The notes under the pieces were generated by a model that was not told where the DNA came from, did no database searches, and saw nothing but the letters and a program-made list of their open reading frames with translations. From positions 12,515-76,514 of the forward strand of contig CAZFOB010000016.1 in the NCBI GenBank assembly GCA_964520325.1: a stretch of DNA of 64,000 bases, written 5' to 3'. Source of the DNA: CAZFOB01 sp964520325 (GTDB lineage Bacteria > Actinomycetota > JAICYB01). Made by a program: the position numbers and the translations under genes. Below, piece by piece: positions 32,266 through 41,335 of this stretch. Numbering within the stretch: position 1 is the stretch's first letter; each line of letters starts with the position of its first letter.

Positions 32266-33258
32266 ATGATCCGCACACGCCTGACCGAGATCTTGCAGAT
32301 CGAGCACCCGGTGATGCTCGCCGGCATGGGTGGTGTCTCGTATCACAAGCTCGTCGCCGCGGTGTCCGAAGCCGGAGGATTCGGCTCCTTCGGGGCCGCC
32401 ACGATGTCGACCGCGCAGATGGTCGGTGAGATCGACGAGCTCAAGAAGCTCACGAGCAAGCCGTTCGGCGTCGACCTCCTCACGGCCGCCGGCGACATGA
32501 CCGAGCAGTGCACGGCCGCGATCGACAACGGCGCGACGGTGTTCATCGCCGGACTCGGTGTACCGGTCAACATCGTCGACCTCTGCCACCGGCGCGGCGT
32601 GCTCGTGGTCAACATGTGCGGCAAGGTCAGCCATGCGGTGCAGGCCGTCGAAGCCGGGTGCGACATCGTCGTTGCGCAAGGCACGGAAGCCGGCGGACAC
32701 ACCGGCAAGGTCGCAACCCTTCCGCTCGTCCCCCAGATCGTCGACGCGGTCGGCAGCAAGGTGGCTGTCGTTGCGGCGGGAGGCATCTTCGACGGACGCG
32801 GTCTCGCAGCCGCGCTCACCCTCGGCGCCGACGGTGTGTGGGTCGGCACGCGCTTCATCGCCTCTCCGGAAGCGCGCTCAACCGCCGGGTACAAGGAAGC
32901 CCTGGTCGCCGCGGCGGAGGACAAGACGGTCATCTCGCGCGCGTTCACCGGCAAAACGCTGCGTGCGCTCGAGAACTCCTACACCAAATACTTCGAGGCA
33001 CACCCTGAGGAGCTCGAGCGGTTCCCGCAGCAGATGCTGCGGTCCACCAAGGACGCCGCGATGCATCTCGGCGGCGACGAGCTGACGATCGGCGTCGACC
33101 CCGACAAGGAGTGCTACCCGGCCGGCCAGGGGGTCGGTGCCATCCACGAGATCGAACCCGCGGGGGACATCGTCCGCAGACTCGTGGCTGAAGCCGAAGA
33201 AGCACTGGGGAGAGCGGGAAGCCTCCGACTGTCCGAAACGTCTGGGTTAACGACCTGA
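32266..33258 (+). CDS. Nitronate monooxygenase (NMO/NPD family)
   Basis: A 330-residue FMN-dependent TIM-barrel enzyme: EHPVMLAGMGGVSYHKLVAA, FGSFGAATMS, GVDLLT, DIVVAQGTEAGGHTG (FMN phosphate and catalytic His region) and VVAAGGIFDGRGLAAALTLG. It oxidises alkyl nitronates or acts as an enoyl-reductase-like flavoprotein. GAGGGAG precedes the ATG at 32266. In actinobacteria such genes are frequent in steroid and fatty acid degradation regions like this one. The 3' end overlaps the convergent membrane protein gene by 12 bases. Confidence 0.9.
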   Translation: MIRTRLTEILQIEHPVMLAGMGGVSYHKLVAAVSEAGGFGSFGAATMSTAQMVGEIDELKKLTSKPFGVDLLTAAGDMTEQCTAAIDNGATVFIAGLGVPVNIVDLCHRRGVLVVNMCGKVSHAVQAVEAGCDIVVAQGTEAGGHTGKVATLPLVPQIVDAVGSKVAVVAAGGIFDGRGLAAALTLGADGVWVGTRFIASPEARSTAGYKEALVAAAEDKTVISRAFTGKTLRALENSYTKYFEAHPEELERFPQQMLRSTKDAAMHLGGDELTIGVDPDKECYPAGQGVGAIHEIEPAGDIVRRLVAEAEEALGRAGSLRLSETSGLTT

Positions 33259-33717
33259 GAACGACTCGACGAGCTCGTCGGCGATGCCGAGGAGCGGATA
33301 CGCGAACGCCGCGCTGATCATTCGGTCGGACGCAAGCGCGTAGGCCGCGAGCAACGCGAGCGCAACGACACGCGCCGGGAAGGTGCGCGCCGGGCCGTGC
33401 AGCGCGATCGCACCGGCGACACCGACGCCCATCGCGAGTGAGAACGCACCGGTACCACCCTGATCGAAGGCGGCTGCGGCCACGGCCGCGCCGATGCCGA
33501 GCGCGAGGCCGCCGGCGCCGGCAACGAGCGGAGTCCCCCGTCCTGACAACACAGACGCAACGAAGGGGGACGCCGCGAGCAGCACCAATGCCGCGGCCGG
33601 TGCGTACAAGAGTCTGCCGCCATCGATCTCGCCGGAAAGGACGAGCGACAGCAATGCGACCGCTCCCCCGACCAGCACGGAGCTTGCTACCACGGCAACC
33701 CAACGCGTTCGCGTCAT
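33247..33717 (-). CDS. Small multi-pass membrane protein
   Basis: A 156-residue hydrophobic protein with about five membrane helices (for example WVAVVASSVLVGGAVALLSL, YAPAAALVLLAASPFVASVL, GGLALGIGAAVAAAAF). It is very rich in Ala, Gly and Val, with a short hydrophilic C-terminus. ATG at 33717 follows GGAGTCGAG. No family recognised. It overlaps the convergent nitronate monooxygenase gene at the 3' end and precedes nothing obvious. Confidence 0.65.
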   Translation of the reverse strand: MTRTRWVAVVASSVLVGGAVALLSLVLSGEIDGGRLLYAPAAALVLLAASPFVASVLSGRGTPLVAGAGGLALGIGAAVAAAAFDQGGTGAFSLAMGVGVAGAIALHGPARTFPARVVALALLAAYALASDRMISAAFAYPLLGIADELVESFSGR

Positions 33718-33760
33718 CTCGACTCCAAGATAAGAGCGCGTGGGGACTGAAGGCGTCAGG

Positions 33761-34642
33761 CTAAGACGCGGTGACGCTCTGCCGGATCCCGGCAAAGAGA
33801 TCGTCCTCGGGAAGCCGCGGCTCCGAGATGGAGCGCGCGAGGATGTAGTCCTCGAAGGGATGGATCTCCCGCGCGATCTCGGGCGGCAGCCCGAACCAGA
33901 ACTTCGAGGTGGGATCGACCTGCGTGCGGTGCGCGAGGAGCGCATCCCGCCGTGCGTCCTGGAAGCCATAAATATCGACCGACGACGTCGTCCGGTCGTC
34001 GGTATTCGGGCGGTCCTTGAACCAGTCGTCCTTGAACGGAGACTCGAGGCCGAGCTCGAGGAACTTCTCGTGGGTCTCGAGCATGCGTTTGCGTGACCAG
34101 ACGCTGTAGTACATCTTCAGCGGCTGCCACGGCTCGCCCGCCCACTCGAACTGGTCGGGGTCACCGGAGGCGTCGAAGGCCGCCAACGAGATGTCGTGCA
34201 CGCGCAAGTGGTCCGGGTGGGGATAGAACTTCTGGTCATCGCCGTACGTGAGGATCACCTGGGGTCTGGTTCGGCGGATGATCGCCACGAATCGTCCGAT
34301 GGCCTCACGGAGAACGGCCTGAGCGAAGCACTCCGCGTTGACGTTGGCCTCCGAGTCGGGCATCCCCGAGTCGCGATAGCCGAGCATGATCACCTCGTCG
34401 TAGCCGATGATCTCGGTCGCCCTGGCGAGCTCCTCCCGCCGCACGGCCACGAGGTTCTCCCTGACCTCCGGTGAGTCCATCTCGGGATTGAGGATGTCGC
34501 CTTCCGCGCCGTCCGTCGCGCACACGAGCACGGTGTGCACGCCTTCGGCGTGGTACTTCGCGACGGTGCCCGCGCCCTTGGACGCTTCGTCGTCAGGGTG
34601 GGCGTGGATCGACAGGAGGCAGAGGTGATCGTTCATTGCCAT
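33761..34642 (-). CDS. mca: Mycothiol S-conjugate amidase
   Basis: A 293-residue PIG-L/LmbE-fold zinc deacetylase. Seen: HAHPDDEASKGAGTVAKYH at about 13-31 with the zinc-binding HPDD, RREELARATEIIGYDEV, LGYRDSGMPDS, ILTYGDDQKFYPHPDH (third zinc ligand) and DARRDALLAHRTQVDP. The SKGAGT segment and length favour Mca over MshB. It cleaves mycothiol conjugates to mercapturic acids during detoxification, which implies that the organism makes mycothiol. The start may be six bases downstream (second ATG). Confidence 0.9.
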   Translation of the reverse strand: MAMNDHLCLLSIHAHPDDEASKGAGTVAKYHAEGVHTVLVCATDGAEGDILNPEMDSPEVRENLVAVRREELARATEIIGYDEVIMLGYRDSGMPDSEANVNAECFAQAVLREAIGRFVAIIRRTRPQVILTYGDDQKFYPHPDHLRVHDISLAAFDASGDPDQFEWAGEPWQPLKMYYSVWSRKRMLETHEKFLELGLESPFKDDWFKDRPNTDDRTTSSVDIYGFQDARRDALLAHRTQVDPTSKFWFGLPPEIAREIHPFEDYILARSISEPRLPEDDLFAGIRQSVTAS

Positions 34643-34716
34643 GAAGGATGAACCAAATCGGGGGCATGTGCGTTCCCGGCCGGGACTGGTCCATCATGGC
34701 GTCGGGCAAAGATCAG

Positions 34717-34740
34717 GGGCCAAAGGGCCAAAGGGCCAAA
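34717..34740 (+). repeat. Three tandem copies of GGGCCAAA
   Basis: The 8-bp unit GGGCCAAA is repeated three times without interruption, followed by GGGGAAAA, just upstream of the acyl-CoA synthetase start at 34752. The unit length is not a multiple of three, so copy changes would shift any frame passing through it, or alter the spacing of the purine-rich ribosome binding region. Confidence 0.8.
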
Positions 34741-34751
34741 GGGGAAAACGC

Positions 34752-36335
34752 GTGGCCGAAGCATCTCAGCAGACCGCGACGCCGGACCAGCAGGCGCCGC
34801 ACTACCCGGCACTGCCGCAGCGCGCCGTTGCGCAGCGCGCGCTCACGCAAGGCGACGAGCCGGCGATCATCTCGGCCGCCGGCGACCGGACCTGGACCGA
34901 GCTCGACGGTCGATGCAACCAGCTCGTCCGCGCGATGCGCGCGCGAGGCATCGAGTCCGGACAGTCGATCGCGCTCGCCTGCTCGAACCGCCCCGAGTTC
35001 GTCGAGGTCTACGTGGCCGCGGCCCGCAACGGCCTCCGGCTCACGCCCATCAACTGGCACCTGGGAGCCGAGGAGATGGCGTACATCATCGACAACTGCG
35101 AGGCGACGATCTTCGTTGCCGACGAACGTTTCGCGAAGACGTGCGCAGATGCTGCTGCACTTGCGCCGAACCTGCGCGCCAAGCTCGCTGTCGGCGGTGC
35201 TATCGCCGGCTTCGAGGACTACGAAGCGGCCGTGACCTCGAGCTCGCCCGACCCGATCACCGACGAGGGCGTCGGCGGCACGATGCTCTACACCTCGGGC
35301 ACGACGGGACGTCCGAAAGGCGTGTTCCGCAAGCGGCCTGCCCCGCGTCGCGTGCAGGCCGAGGCGGTACGCGTGCACGAAGACGGAGACCTCCACCTGT
35401 GCACCGGCCCCCTGTACCACGCGGCTCCGCTCGCGTTCTCGCTCGGTCTTCCGCTGCTGTGGGGGATCGGCATCGTCATCATGGACGGCTGGGATCCCGA
35501 AGAGACGCTGTGGCTGATCGAGCAGCACAAGGTCACGCACTCACACCTCGTCCCGATCATGTTCCACCGGCTGCTCTCGCTTCCCGACGACGTGCGCACG
35601 AAGTACGACATCTCGACCCTCAAGCGCATCGGCCACGGCGCCGCGCCGTGTCCGGTGCATGTGAAGAAGGCGATGATCGACTGGGTCGGACCGATCATCT
35701 GGGAGTACTACGCAGCCACCGAAGGCGCCGGGACGTCGGTCGAATCGGACGAATGGCTCACCAAGCCCGGCACCGTCGGGAAGATCGATGGCGATCAGGT
35801 CGTGGTTCGCGACGACGACGGCAAGCCGGTCGAAGCCGGCGAGATCGGCACCGTGTTTCTCAAGGCGCCGGACGAGGCCGAGACGCGCTTCGAGTACTAC
35901 AAGGACGACGAGAAGACGACCAAGGCGTACAGCGGCGATTACTTCACGCTCGGCGACATGGGCTTCGTCGATGACGACGGTTACCTCTTCCTCACCGATC
36001 GTTCCGCCGACCTGATCATCTCCGGTGGCGTGAACATCTATCCCGCCGAGGTCGATGCGGTGATGCTCACCCATCCGGCCGTGCGCGACTCGTGCACGAT
36101 CGGTATCCCAAACGACGAGTGGGGTGAAGAGGTCAAGGGTGTCATCGAGCTCAAGGACGGCCTCGAAGCGACCGCTGCGCTCGCCGCTGAGTTGATCGCG
36201 TACTCACGTGAGCATCTGGCGAAGTTCAAATGTCCAAAAACGATCGACTTCGACGACGACCTGCCGCGGCACGAAACGGGCAAGCTCTACCGGCGGCTGA
36301 TCAGAGAGCGCTACCGAGAGAAAGCGAGTTCATAA
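34752..36335 (+). CDS. Acyl-CoA synthetase (AMP-forming)
   Basis: A 527-residue ANL enzyme: MLYTSGTTGRPKGVFRKRP at about 175-193, WEYYAATEG, GDYFTLGDMGFVDDDGYLFL, TDRSADLIISGGVNIYPAEV and the C-terminal HETGKLYRRLIRE. It belongs to the long-chain/steroid FadD group. GTG at 34752 preceded by AAAGGGG is preferred. The frame continues upstream to 34641, across the 8-bp tandem repeats, so an upstream start is possible and would make the gene sensitive to repeat number. An SDR gene follows directly. Confidence 0.88.
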   Translation: MAEASQQTATPDQQAPHYPALPQRAVAQRALTQGDEPAIISAAGDRTWTELDGRCNQLVRAMRARGIESGQSIALACSNRPEFVEVYVAAARNGLRLTPINWHLGAEEMAYIIDNCEATIFVADERFAKTCADAAALAPNLRAKLAVGGAIAGFEDYEAAVTSSSPDPITDEGVGGTMLYTSGTTGRPKGVFRKRPAPRRVQAEAVRVHEDGDLHLCTGPLYHAAPLAFSLGLPLLWGIGIVIMDGWDPEETLWLIEQHKVTHSHLVPIMFHRLLSLPDDVRTKYDISTLKRIGHGAAPCPVHVKKAMIDWVGPIIWEYYAATEGAGTSVESDEWLTKPGTVGKIDGDQVVVRDDDGKPVEAGEIGTVFLKAPDEAETRFEYYKDDEKTTKAYSGDYFTLGDMGFVDDDGYLFLTDRSADLIISGGVNIYPAEVDAVMLTHPAVRDSCTIGIPNDEWGEEVKGVIELKDGLEATAALAAELIAYSREHLAKFKCPKTIDFDDDLPRHETGKLYRRLIRERYREKASS

Positions 36336-36336
36336 C

Positions 36337-37245
36337 ATGGGTATCTGCGACGGAAGGGTTGTCATCGTCACGGGGGCCGGACGCGGCATCGGTCGCGAGC
36401 ATGCCCTCGAGTTTGCACGCCAGGGCGCGAAGGTCGTCGTCAACGACCTCGGGATGGAACGCGACGGCGCCGGTTCTTCCCAACCGGTGGCACAGAGCGT
36501 CGTCGACGAGATCAAAGCCATGGGCGGCGAGGCCGTGGCCAACGGCGACAGCGTGTCCGATTGGGACGCTGCCAAGGCCCTGATCGACCAGGCTTACAGC
36601 GAGTTCGGCAAGCTCGACGTCCTCGTGAACAACGCCGGGATCCTGCGCGACCGGATGCTCTTCAATATGGACGAAGCCGAATGGGACTCCGTGATCAACG
36701 TCCACCTGAAGGGCACCTTCTGCACCACGCGTCACGCCGTCGCGAAATGGCGAGAGCTCGCCAAGGCCGGAGAAGAGCTCGACACGCGCGTGATCAACAC
36801 CACCTCGACGTCCGGCCTCTACGCCAACGCCGGACAGTCCAACTACGGAGCAGCGAAGTCGGCTATCGCGACGTTCACGATCATCGCCGCAAAGGAGATG
36901 GTGAAATACGGCGTCACCGTGAACGCCGTCTCTCCCGGCGCCCTGACGCGCATGACCGAAGACCTCGGTATGGGACGCGCACCGGCGCCCGCGGAGGGCG
37001 AGTGGAATCCCCGCGGCCCCGAGAACATCGCGCCGATCGTCGTGTGGCTCGGCAGCGCCGAGTCGAAGGGCATCACCGGCTACATCTTCGACTCGGCCGG
37101 CGGACGCGTCGGCATCTCGGAGAACTGGCGCCGTGGACCCTCGCGGACGAAAGAGGGACGATGGGATCCGGCCGAACTCGGCCCGATCGTGAGAGAGATG
37201 GTTTCGGAAGCCGCGCCACCGCCGGGGATGGGCCCGAAGGAGTAA
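36337..37245 (+). CDS. Short-chain dehydrogenase/reductase
   Basis: A 302-residue NAD(P)-dependent SDR: cofactor loop VTGAGRGIGREHALEFARQG, VNDLGMERDG, LVNNAGILRDR, active-site Ser in NTTSTSGLYAN and YGAAK (Tyr, Lys). The DRMLFNMDEAEWDSVINVHLKG segment, split around the NAG loop, resembles the 3-hydroxyacyl-CoA dehydrogenase part of the 17beta-HSD4 type, fitting beta-oxidation with the adjacent acyl-CoA synthetase. It starts one base after that gene's stop, so it is in one operon with it and with the repeat protein downstream. Confidence 0.9.
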   Translation: MGICDGRVVIVTGAGRGIGREHALEFARQGAKVVVNDLGMERDGAGSSQPVAQSVVDEIKAMGGEAVANGDSVSDWDAAKALIDQAYSEFGKLDVLVNNAGILRDRMLFNMDEAEWDSVINVHLKGTFCTTRHAVAKWRELAKAGEELDTRVINTTSTSGLYANAGQSNYGAAKSAIATFTIIAAKEMVKYGVTVNAVSPGALTRMTEDLGMGRAPAPAEGEWNPRGPENIAPIVVWLGSAESKGITGYIFDSAGGRVGISENWRRGPSRTKEGRWDPAELGPIVREMVSEAAPPPGMGPKE

Positions 37246-37257
37246 GAGGAGGCACCG

Positions 37258-38103
37258 ATGGCAACGACAGACATCGGCAACCGCATCAAGGAGTCCGTCT
37301 CTGCGCTGGTGAAGGACACCGGCGACGTGCTGACCGGAACCGTCAAGACCGTGAGGGACACCGTGTCCGACACCCTTCGCGGCACGAGCGATCTCGCGAA
37401 AGACGCGAGCGCCACCGTCGCCGCGGCCATCACGGGCGCGTTGCAAGCCGTCGGGGACGTCGGCGGGAGCCTCATCGACGTGATCAAGGGAACGATCACC
37501 GGTGCGATCGAAGGCGTCGGTGAGATCACGGAGGTCACCACCGGTGTCATCAGCAGCGCGATGCGCGCCGCGATCAAGGTCACTCAGGACATCGGCGGAG
37601 ACCTCACCGAAGCGGTGTCCACAACCGCGCAAGCAGCCGTTGCGGCGACGAAGAACGTATCGCTGGACGTCCAGGAATCGGCCTTCAGTCTCGGAAGCGG
37701 CGCCATCACCGGCATGAAGGACATCGGCGGCGACGTGACGACGGCCGCAAAGGACACGGTGCGCGGAGTCATCAAAGGAGCGCGCGACCTCAACGCCGAC
37801 TTCGTGAGCACCGCGATCGAAAGCACCTCGCGGGGACTGGTGAAGGGCGCCGGCGACGTCGGAATGGATATCGCCGCCGCCGCGCGTGGCGCGGTCATCG
37901 GCGCGATCGAGACGGCGCGCGAGATCGGTCTCGAAGTCGACGGAGCTGCATCCTCTGCCGTGACCGGCGCGCTCGCCGGAGCTCAGGCTCTCGGTCAGAC
38001 GGCGGTCGACACCGTGCGCGGCGTGCTCACCGGAACCATCGAGGGCGTGAAGATCTCTGCCCCCAGCGCGAAGAAGGCAACACCGAAGAAGCCGTCGAAG
38101 TAG
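37258..38103 (+). CDS. Amphipathic-helix repeat protein (phasin/LEA-like)
   Basis: A 281-residue protein made almost only of Ala, Gly, Thr, Val, Ile, Asp and Lys. It has degenerate repeats such as KDIGGDVTTAAKDTVRGVIKG, cut here as KDIGGDVTTAAKDT and VRGVIKGARDL, GDVGMDIAAAARGAVIGAIE and AVDTVRGVLTGTIEGV. The repeats suggest long amphipathic helices like those of phasins, apolipoproteins or LEA proteins. The C-terminus is a Lys/Pro/Ser tail. No signal peptide. It lies 12 bases after an SDR and is the end of an acyl-CoA operon, so surface coating of lipid or polyester inclusions is a reasonable inference. No named family recognised. Confidence 0.75.
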   Translation: MATTDIGNRIKESVSALVKDTGDVLTGTVKTVRDTVSDTLRGTSDLAKDASATVAAAITGALQAVGDVGGSLIDVIKGTITGAIEGVGEITEVTTGVISSAMRAAIKVTQDIGGDLTEAVSTTAQAAVAATKNVSLDVQESAFSLGSGAITGMKDIGGDVTTAAKDTVRGVIKGARDLNADFVSTAIESTSRGLVKGAGDVGMDIAAAARGAVIGAIETAREIGLEVDGAASSAVTGALAGAQALGQTAVDTVRGVLTGTIEGVKISAPSAKKATPKKPSK

Positions 38104-38142
38104 CCGTCTGTTCGCCTTCAGCGCTCCGCAACGCCGCTAGAG

Positions 38143-39249
38143 CTAGACCTTCTCGAGCTCCGCCTCGATCTCCTCGGCCCCGGCGCCGCCCGCGGCGGCT
38201 TCTGGATCGAGCTTGGTCGCGTTGCGCAGCAGCTCGATGCGCCGGTCGACCTGCTTGAGCATCACCTGGCCGAAGATCTGGAAATCACCGTCACCGTCGC
38301 CGCCGTATCCGCCCTCGCCGTTGGCGCTGCCTTGACTGCCGGCGGCGAACTCCTCGGCCTGCTTGCGGGCGGCCTCGATGATCTCTTCGGCGTTCAGACG
38401 CTTGCCGCCGCCGTTCGATGTGACTCCGCCGGCCGCGCGCGCTACTGGAGAGATCTGGACGTACGAGTCGCGGAGGTCGTACATCCGCTCGACGGCGAAC
38501 TCCGCAAGCTCGTTGTGCTCGGCGATGATCCGCCGGCAGAGATACGTCCCATAGGCGATGTGACGCCGCTCGTCGGCCTGCACATGGCCGAGACCTTCGC
38601 GCAGCCCGGGCATGACACCGAACGCGTCGAACATCGACTTCCACATCTTGTAACCGGCGATCGCGAGACAACCCTCGATGAACTGGTTGTAGGTGACCGA
38701 GCAGTCGAGGAACGCCTCCGGTGAGCGATCGGTGAGCACCCGGCGCATCACGCGGGGCAGGATCGACTCGAACAGACCGTCCGGCTGCTCGGCGTCGGGG
38801 AGCTTGATGCCACGTGCTTCCTGGTTCTTGCGGCTGAGTGCTCGCATCTCGAGCGGGTCGGCACCGATGGCCTTGAACCAGCGCGCGAAGAAGTCGACGT
38901 GCTTGGCCTCCTCGTAAGTGAACTGCGTGAGGAACAGCGTTTCTTCAGCACGTCCTTCGTCGGCGATCGCGAAGACGAGCGGCATGATGTCGAGGGTCAC
39001 GCCCTCCTCACCGACCATGAACCCGTTGGCGAGGCCCGCGAGCATGAGCTTGTGCTCCATCGGCATCGTCTCCCAGTCCTTCTTGTCCTGGGAGAAATCG
39101 AGGTCCGCCGGATCCCAATGCAGCTTCTTGCCCTTGTCCCATAGGCGCCAGGGGAGGATGTCCATGTTCAAACCCTTGGGCGAAGACCAGTCGGAGAAAA
39201 CGCGAGTGGCGTTCTGGACGTCCTTCAGTGTCTGATCGGTCGTTGTCAC
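38143..39249 (-). CDS. R2-like ligand-binding oxidase (R2lox)
   Basis: A 368-residue ferritin-fold protein with all six metal ligands of R2lox: Glu81, Glu114, His117, Glu192, Glu227 and His230. It also has the pair that forms the Val-Tyr ether cross-link in Mycobacterium R2lox (Val84 in GEEGV, Tyr187 in VTYNQF). These proteins hold an Mn/Fe cofactor and bind a long-chain fatty acid. A Gly-rich insertion at about 270-322 (GGVTSNGGGKR, GEGGYGGDGDGD) is unusual. GTG at 39249 has GGAGAGG before it; the longer upstream frame is not conserved. No RNR large subunit is nearby. Confidence 0.9.
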   Translation of the reverse strand: MTTTDQTLKDVQNATRVFSDWSSPKGLNMDILPWRLWDKGKKLHWDPADLDFSQDKKDWETMPMEHKLMLAGLANGFMVGEEGVTLDIMPLVFAIADEGRAEETLFLTQFTYEEAKHVDFFARWFKAIGADPLEMRALSRKNQEARGIKLPDAEQPDGLFESILPRVMRRVLTDRSPEAFLDCSVTYNQFIEGCLAIAGYKMWKSMFDAFGVMPGLREGLGHVQADERRHIAYGTYLCRRIIAEHNELAEFAVERMYDLRDSYVQISPVARAAGGVTSNGGGKRLNAEEIIEAARKQAEEFAAGSQGSANGEGGYGGDGDGDFQIFGQVMLKQVDRRIELLRNATKLDPEAAAGGAGAEEIEAELEKV

Positions 39250-39430
39250 TGGCCTCTCCCCTTCGTCGAAGACGACGTTGCGAAAACCATACCCGCGGGG
39301 ACAGGTTTTGGCCAGAGCCTGAACCTGACGGTCGGCAAGCGGCGTTGTACAAGTAGGTCTATAGTTCGGGAGTCGTTCGACTGGGGAGTTCGGATGCGCG
39401 CAGCCTTGCGTGCCGTGAGGAGGAGCGCCG

Positions 39431-41302
39431 GTGGTTAAGTCTCGCGCGGGTTCCGTCAAGCTCGAGCCGGAGACGCTCGAGATGCCAGCCGTCAACGATG
39501 TCGACAAGCTCAGGCGCTATCAAGCCGAGATCGGCGACATCCTTTCGAAGCTCGATACCGAACGGAATTGGTTCGAGCGCGTCTCCTACCACGTCCGCCG
39601 GCACCTGCCGCTGTATGCGCTGCTGGTGATCTTCGCCCTGATCATCGCCTTCATCCCCACCGTGAACGAACGCAACAACACCAGCGCCAGCGCGATCAGC
39701 GGCGGCGAAAACCAGACCGACGGCGGAAGCGACTTCGGGACCGACGCCACCGGCGACACCTCGGGAGGGAAGGGAAAGTCATCACTCGATGGCGTCGGCG
39801 ACCCAACGCGTGGCACCACTGCGGCAGCCGCTCCGACCGCCAACCTCCCCAAGAACGTCGCCAAGGTCGCGACCGGAACGGGCAAGACCATCGGCGGCTT
39901 CGCGTGCAGCGCCGGTGTCCGCCAGATCCCGTGGTCGACGTACGCGAACCCATGCGTCGCCAAGTTCACAGGGAACAACGGCGGCAAGACCTACAACGGT
40001 GTCGACGCCAAGACGATCCGCATCGCCATCCGCAAGCCCGCCATCGACGCCGGTGACGTCACCGACGCTCAGGCGAGTGCTCAGGGCGCCGCGACGAGGG
40101 CTGAAGCGATCGGGCTCCTCAGGAAGTACTCGGCCTACATGGCCAAGACGATGGAGCTCTACGGTCGCCGGATCGAGTTCGTCGACTTCCAGAGCCGTGT
40201 GAGCAACGGCGTCGAGGAAGCCCAGAGCCGCGGCGAGGACGGAGCCTGCGCAGACGCAACGGACCTCAAGAGCCAGAACATCTTCGGCGTCGTCGGTTAC
40301 ACCGGCGGGCTCACGGAGACCCAGCCCTTCGCCGACTGCGCGGCCGAGCGCGGTCTGTTCGTCCCCTTCGGCGCCTCGTACTTCCCCGAGAAGTGGTACC
40401 AGGAGCGCTGGAACCCCTACGTGTGGCACACGCTGCAGGAGTGCGAACGCATCGGACGCGACGTCGCCGAGTACCTCGGCAAGCGGCTCCTCAACCGCAC
40501 CGCGAAGTGGGCGCTCGACCCGGTGTACAAGACCCAGAAGCGCGTCTTCGGGACCTACGTCCCCGACAACGACGGCTACCAGCGTTGCGTGAACATCTCT
40601 GAGTCGGACTTCAAGAACAAATACGGCGGCACGATCAAGAGCCGTTACGACTACCTGCTCGACGTCTCTCGCTTCCCGGACCAGGCCGAGCAGGGCGTGC
40701 TCCAGTTCAAGGCGGCCGGGGTCACTACGCTCATCAACGCGTGCGACACGCTCTCGACACGGTTCCTCACCGAAGCTGCCGACCGCCAGAAGTGGGGGCC
40801 GGAGTGGTTCATCATCGGCGTCGCCACGCAGGACACCGACGGCGCCGCCCGCACGTTCCACCCCCGGATCATCGACGGGCACCTCTTCGGCATGAGTCAG
40901 CTCGGCGCGACGAACCTCATCGAGGGCAAGGCCGGCGAGTCCTACAAGACGTGGAAGACCGCATTCCCGGGCACCGAGCCCCCGGCGGGCTTCGGCGCGT
41001 TGTACTTCCGCGTGCTCGCGCTGCACATGATGCTGATGTCCGCCGGACCTATCCTGACGCCGCAGAACCTCGCGAACGGCCTGCGAGCTATGCCGGACGG
41101 CGGCGGCGGTACCAAATCCCCGCAGGGCACGTGGTCGTTCAAGGGCGACCACACCGCGATCGATGACTCGCGGGAGATCTACTGGAGGGAAGGCGTCAAG
41201 GGCTACGACGGCAACCTCGGTGCGTACCTCGAGACCGGAGGCGGCAAGCGGTACCGTTCCGGGACGTGGCCGAAAGCCGAGCCGGCCGTCTATCCGAAAT
41301 AG
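39431..41302 (+). CDS. Membrane-anchored ABC substrate-binding protein
   Basis: A 623-residue protein. It has a short cytosolic N-terminus with a helix (DKLRRYQAEIGDILSKLDTE), one membrane anchor at about 58-77 (LPLYALLVIFALIIAFI), a low-complexity linker (SGGENQTDGGSDFGTDATGD) and then a periplasmic-binding-protein type I domain of the branched-chain amino acid class (FGVVGYTGGLTETQPFADCA, LINACDTLSTRFL). Binding proteins are usually secreted or lipid-linked; a transmembrane anchor with a cytosolic coiled coil is unusual. A GAGGAGGAG ribosome site precedes GTG 39431. The permease gene follows 33 bases downstream. The ligand is unknown. Confidence 0.85.
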   Translation: MVKSRAGSVKLEPETLEMPAVNDVDKLRRYQAEIGDILSKLDTERNWFERVSYHVRRHLPLYALLVIFALIIAFIPTVNERNNTSASAISGGENQTDGGSDFGTDATGDTSGGKGKSSLDGVGDPTRGTTAAAAPTANLPKNVAKVATGTGKTIGGFACSAGVRQIPWSTYANPCVAKFTGNNGGKTYNGVDAKTIRIAIRKPAIDAGDVTDAQASAQGAATRAEAIGLLRKYSAYMAKTMELYGRRIEFVDFQSRVSNGVEEAQSRGEDGACADATDLKSQNIFGVVGYTGGLTETQPFADCAAERGLFVPFGASYFPEKWYQERWNPYVWHTLQECERIGRDVAEYLGKRLLNRTAKWALDPVYKTQKRVFGTYVPDNDGYQRCVNISESDFKNKYGGTIKSRYDYLLDVSRFPDQAEQGVLQFKAAGVTTLINACDTLSTRFLTEAADRQKWGPEWFIIGVATQDTDGAARTFHPRIIDGHLFGMSQLGATNLIEGKAGESYKTWKTAFPGTEPPAGFGALYFRVLALHMMLMSAGPILTPQNLANGLRAMPDGGGGTKSPQGTWSFKGDHTAIDDSREIYWREGVKGYDGNLGAYLETGGGKRYRSGTWPKAEPAVYPK

Positions 41303-41335
41303 CCAAGAGGGACGGGACGGACCACCGGTGACGTC

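Noticed and set aside
36301..37632. 443-codon minus-strand ORF
   Set aside because: It runs across two plus-strand genes (SDR and helical repeat protein) and is arginine/histidine-rich without motifs.
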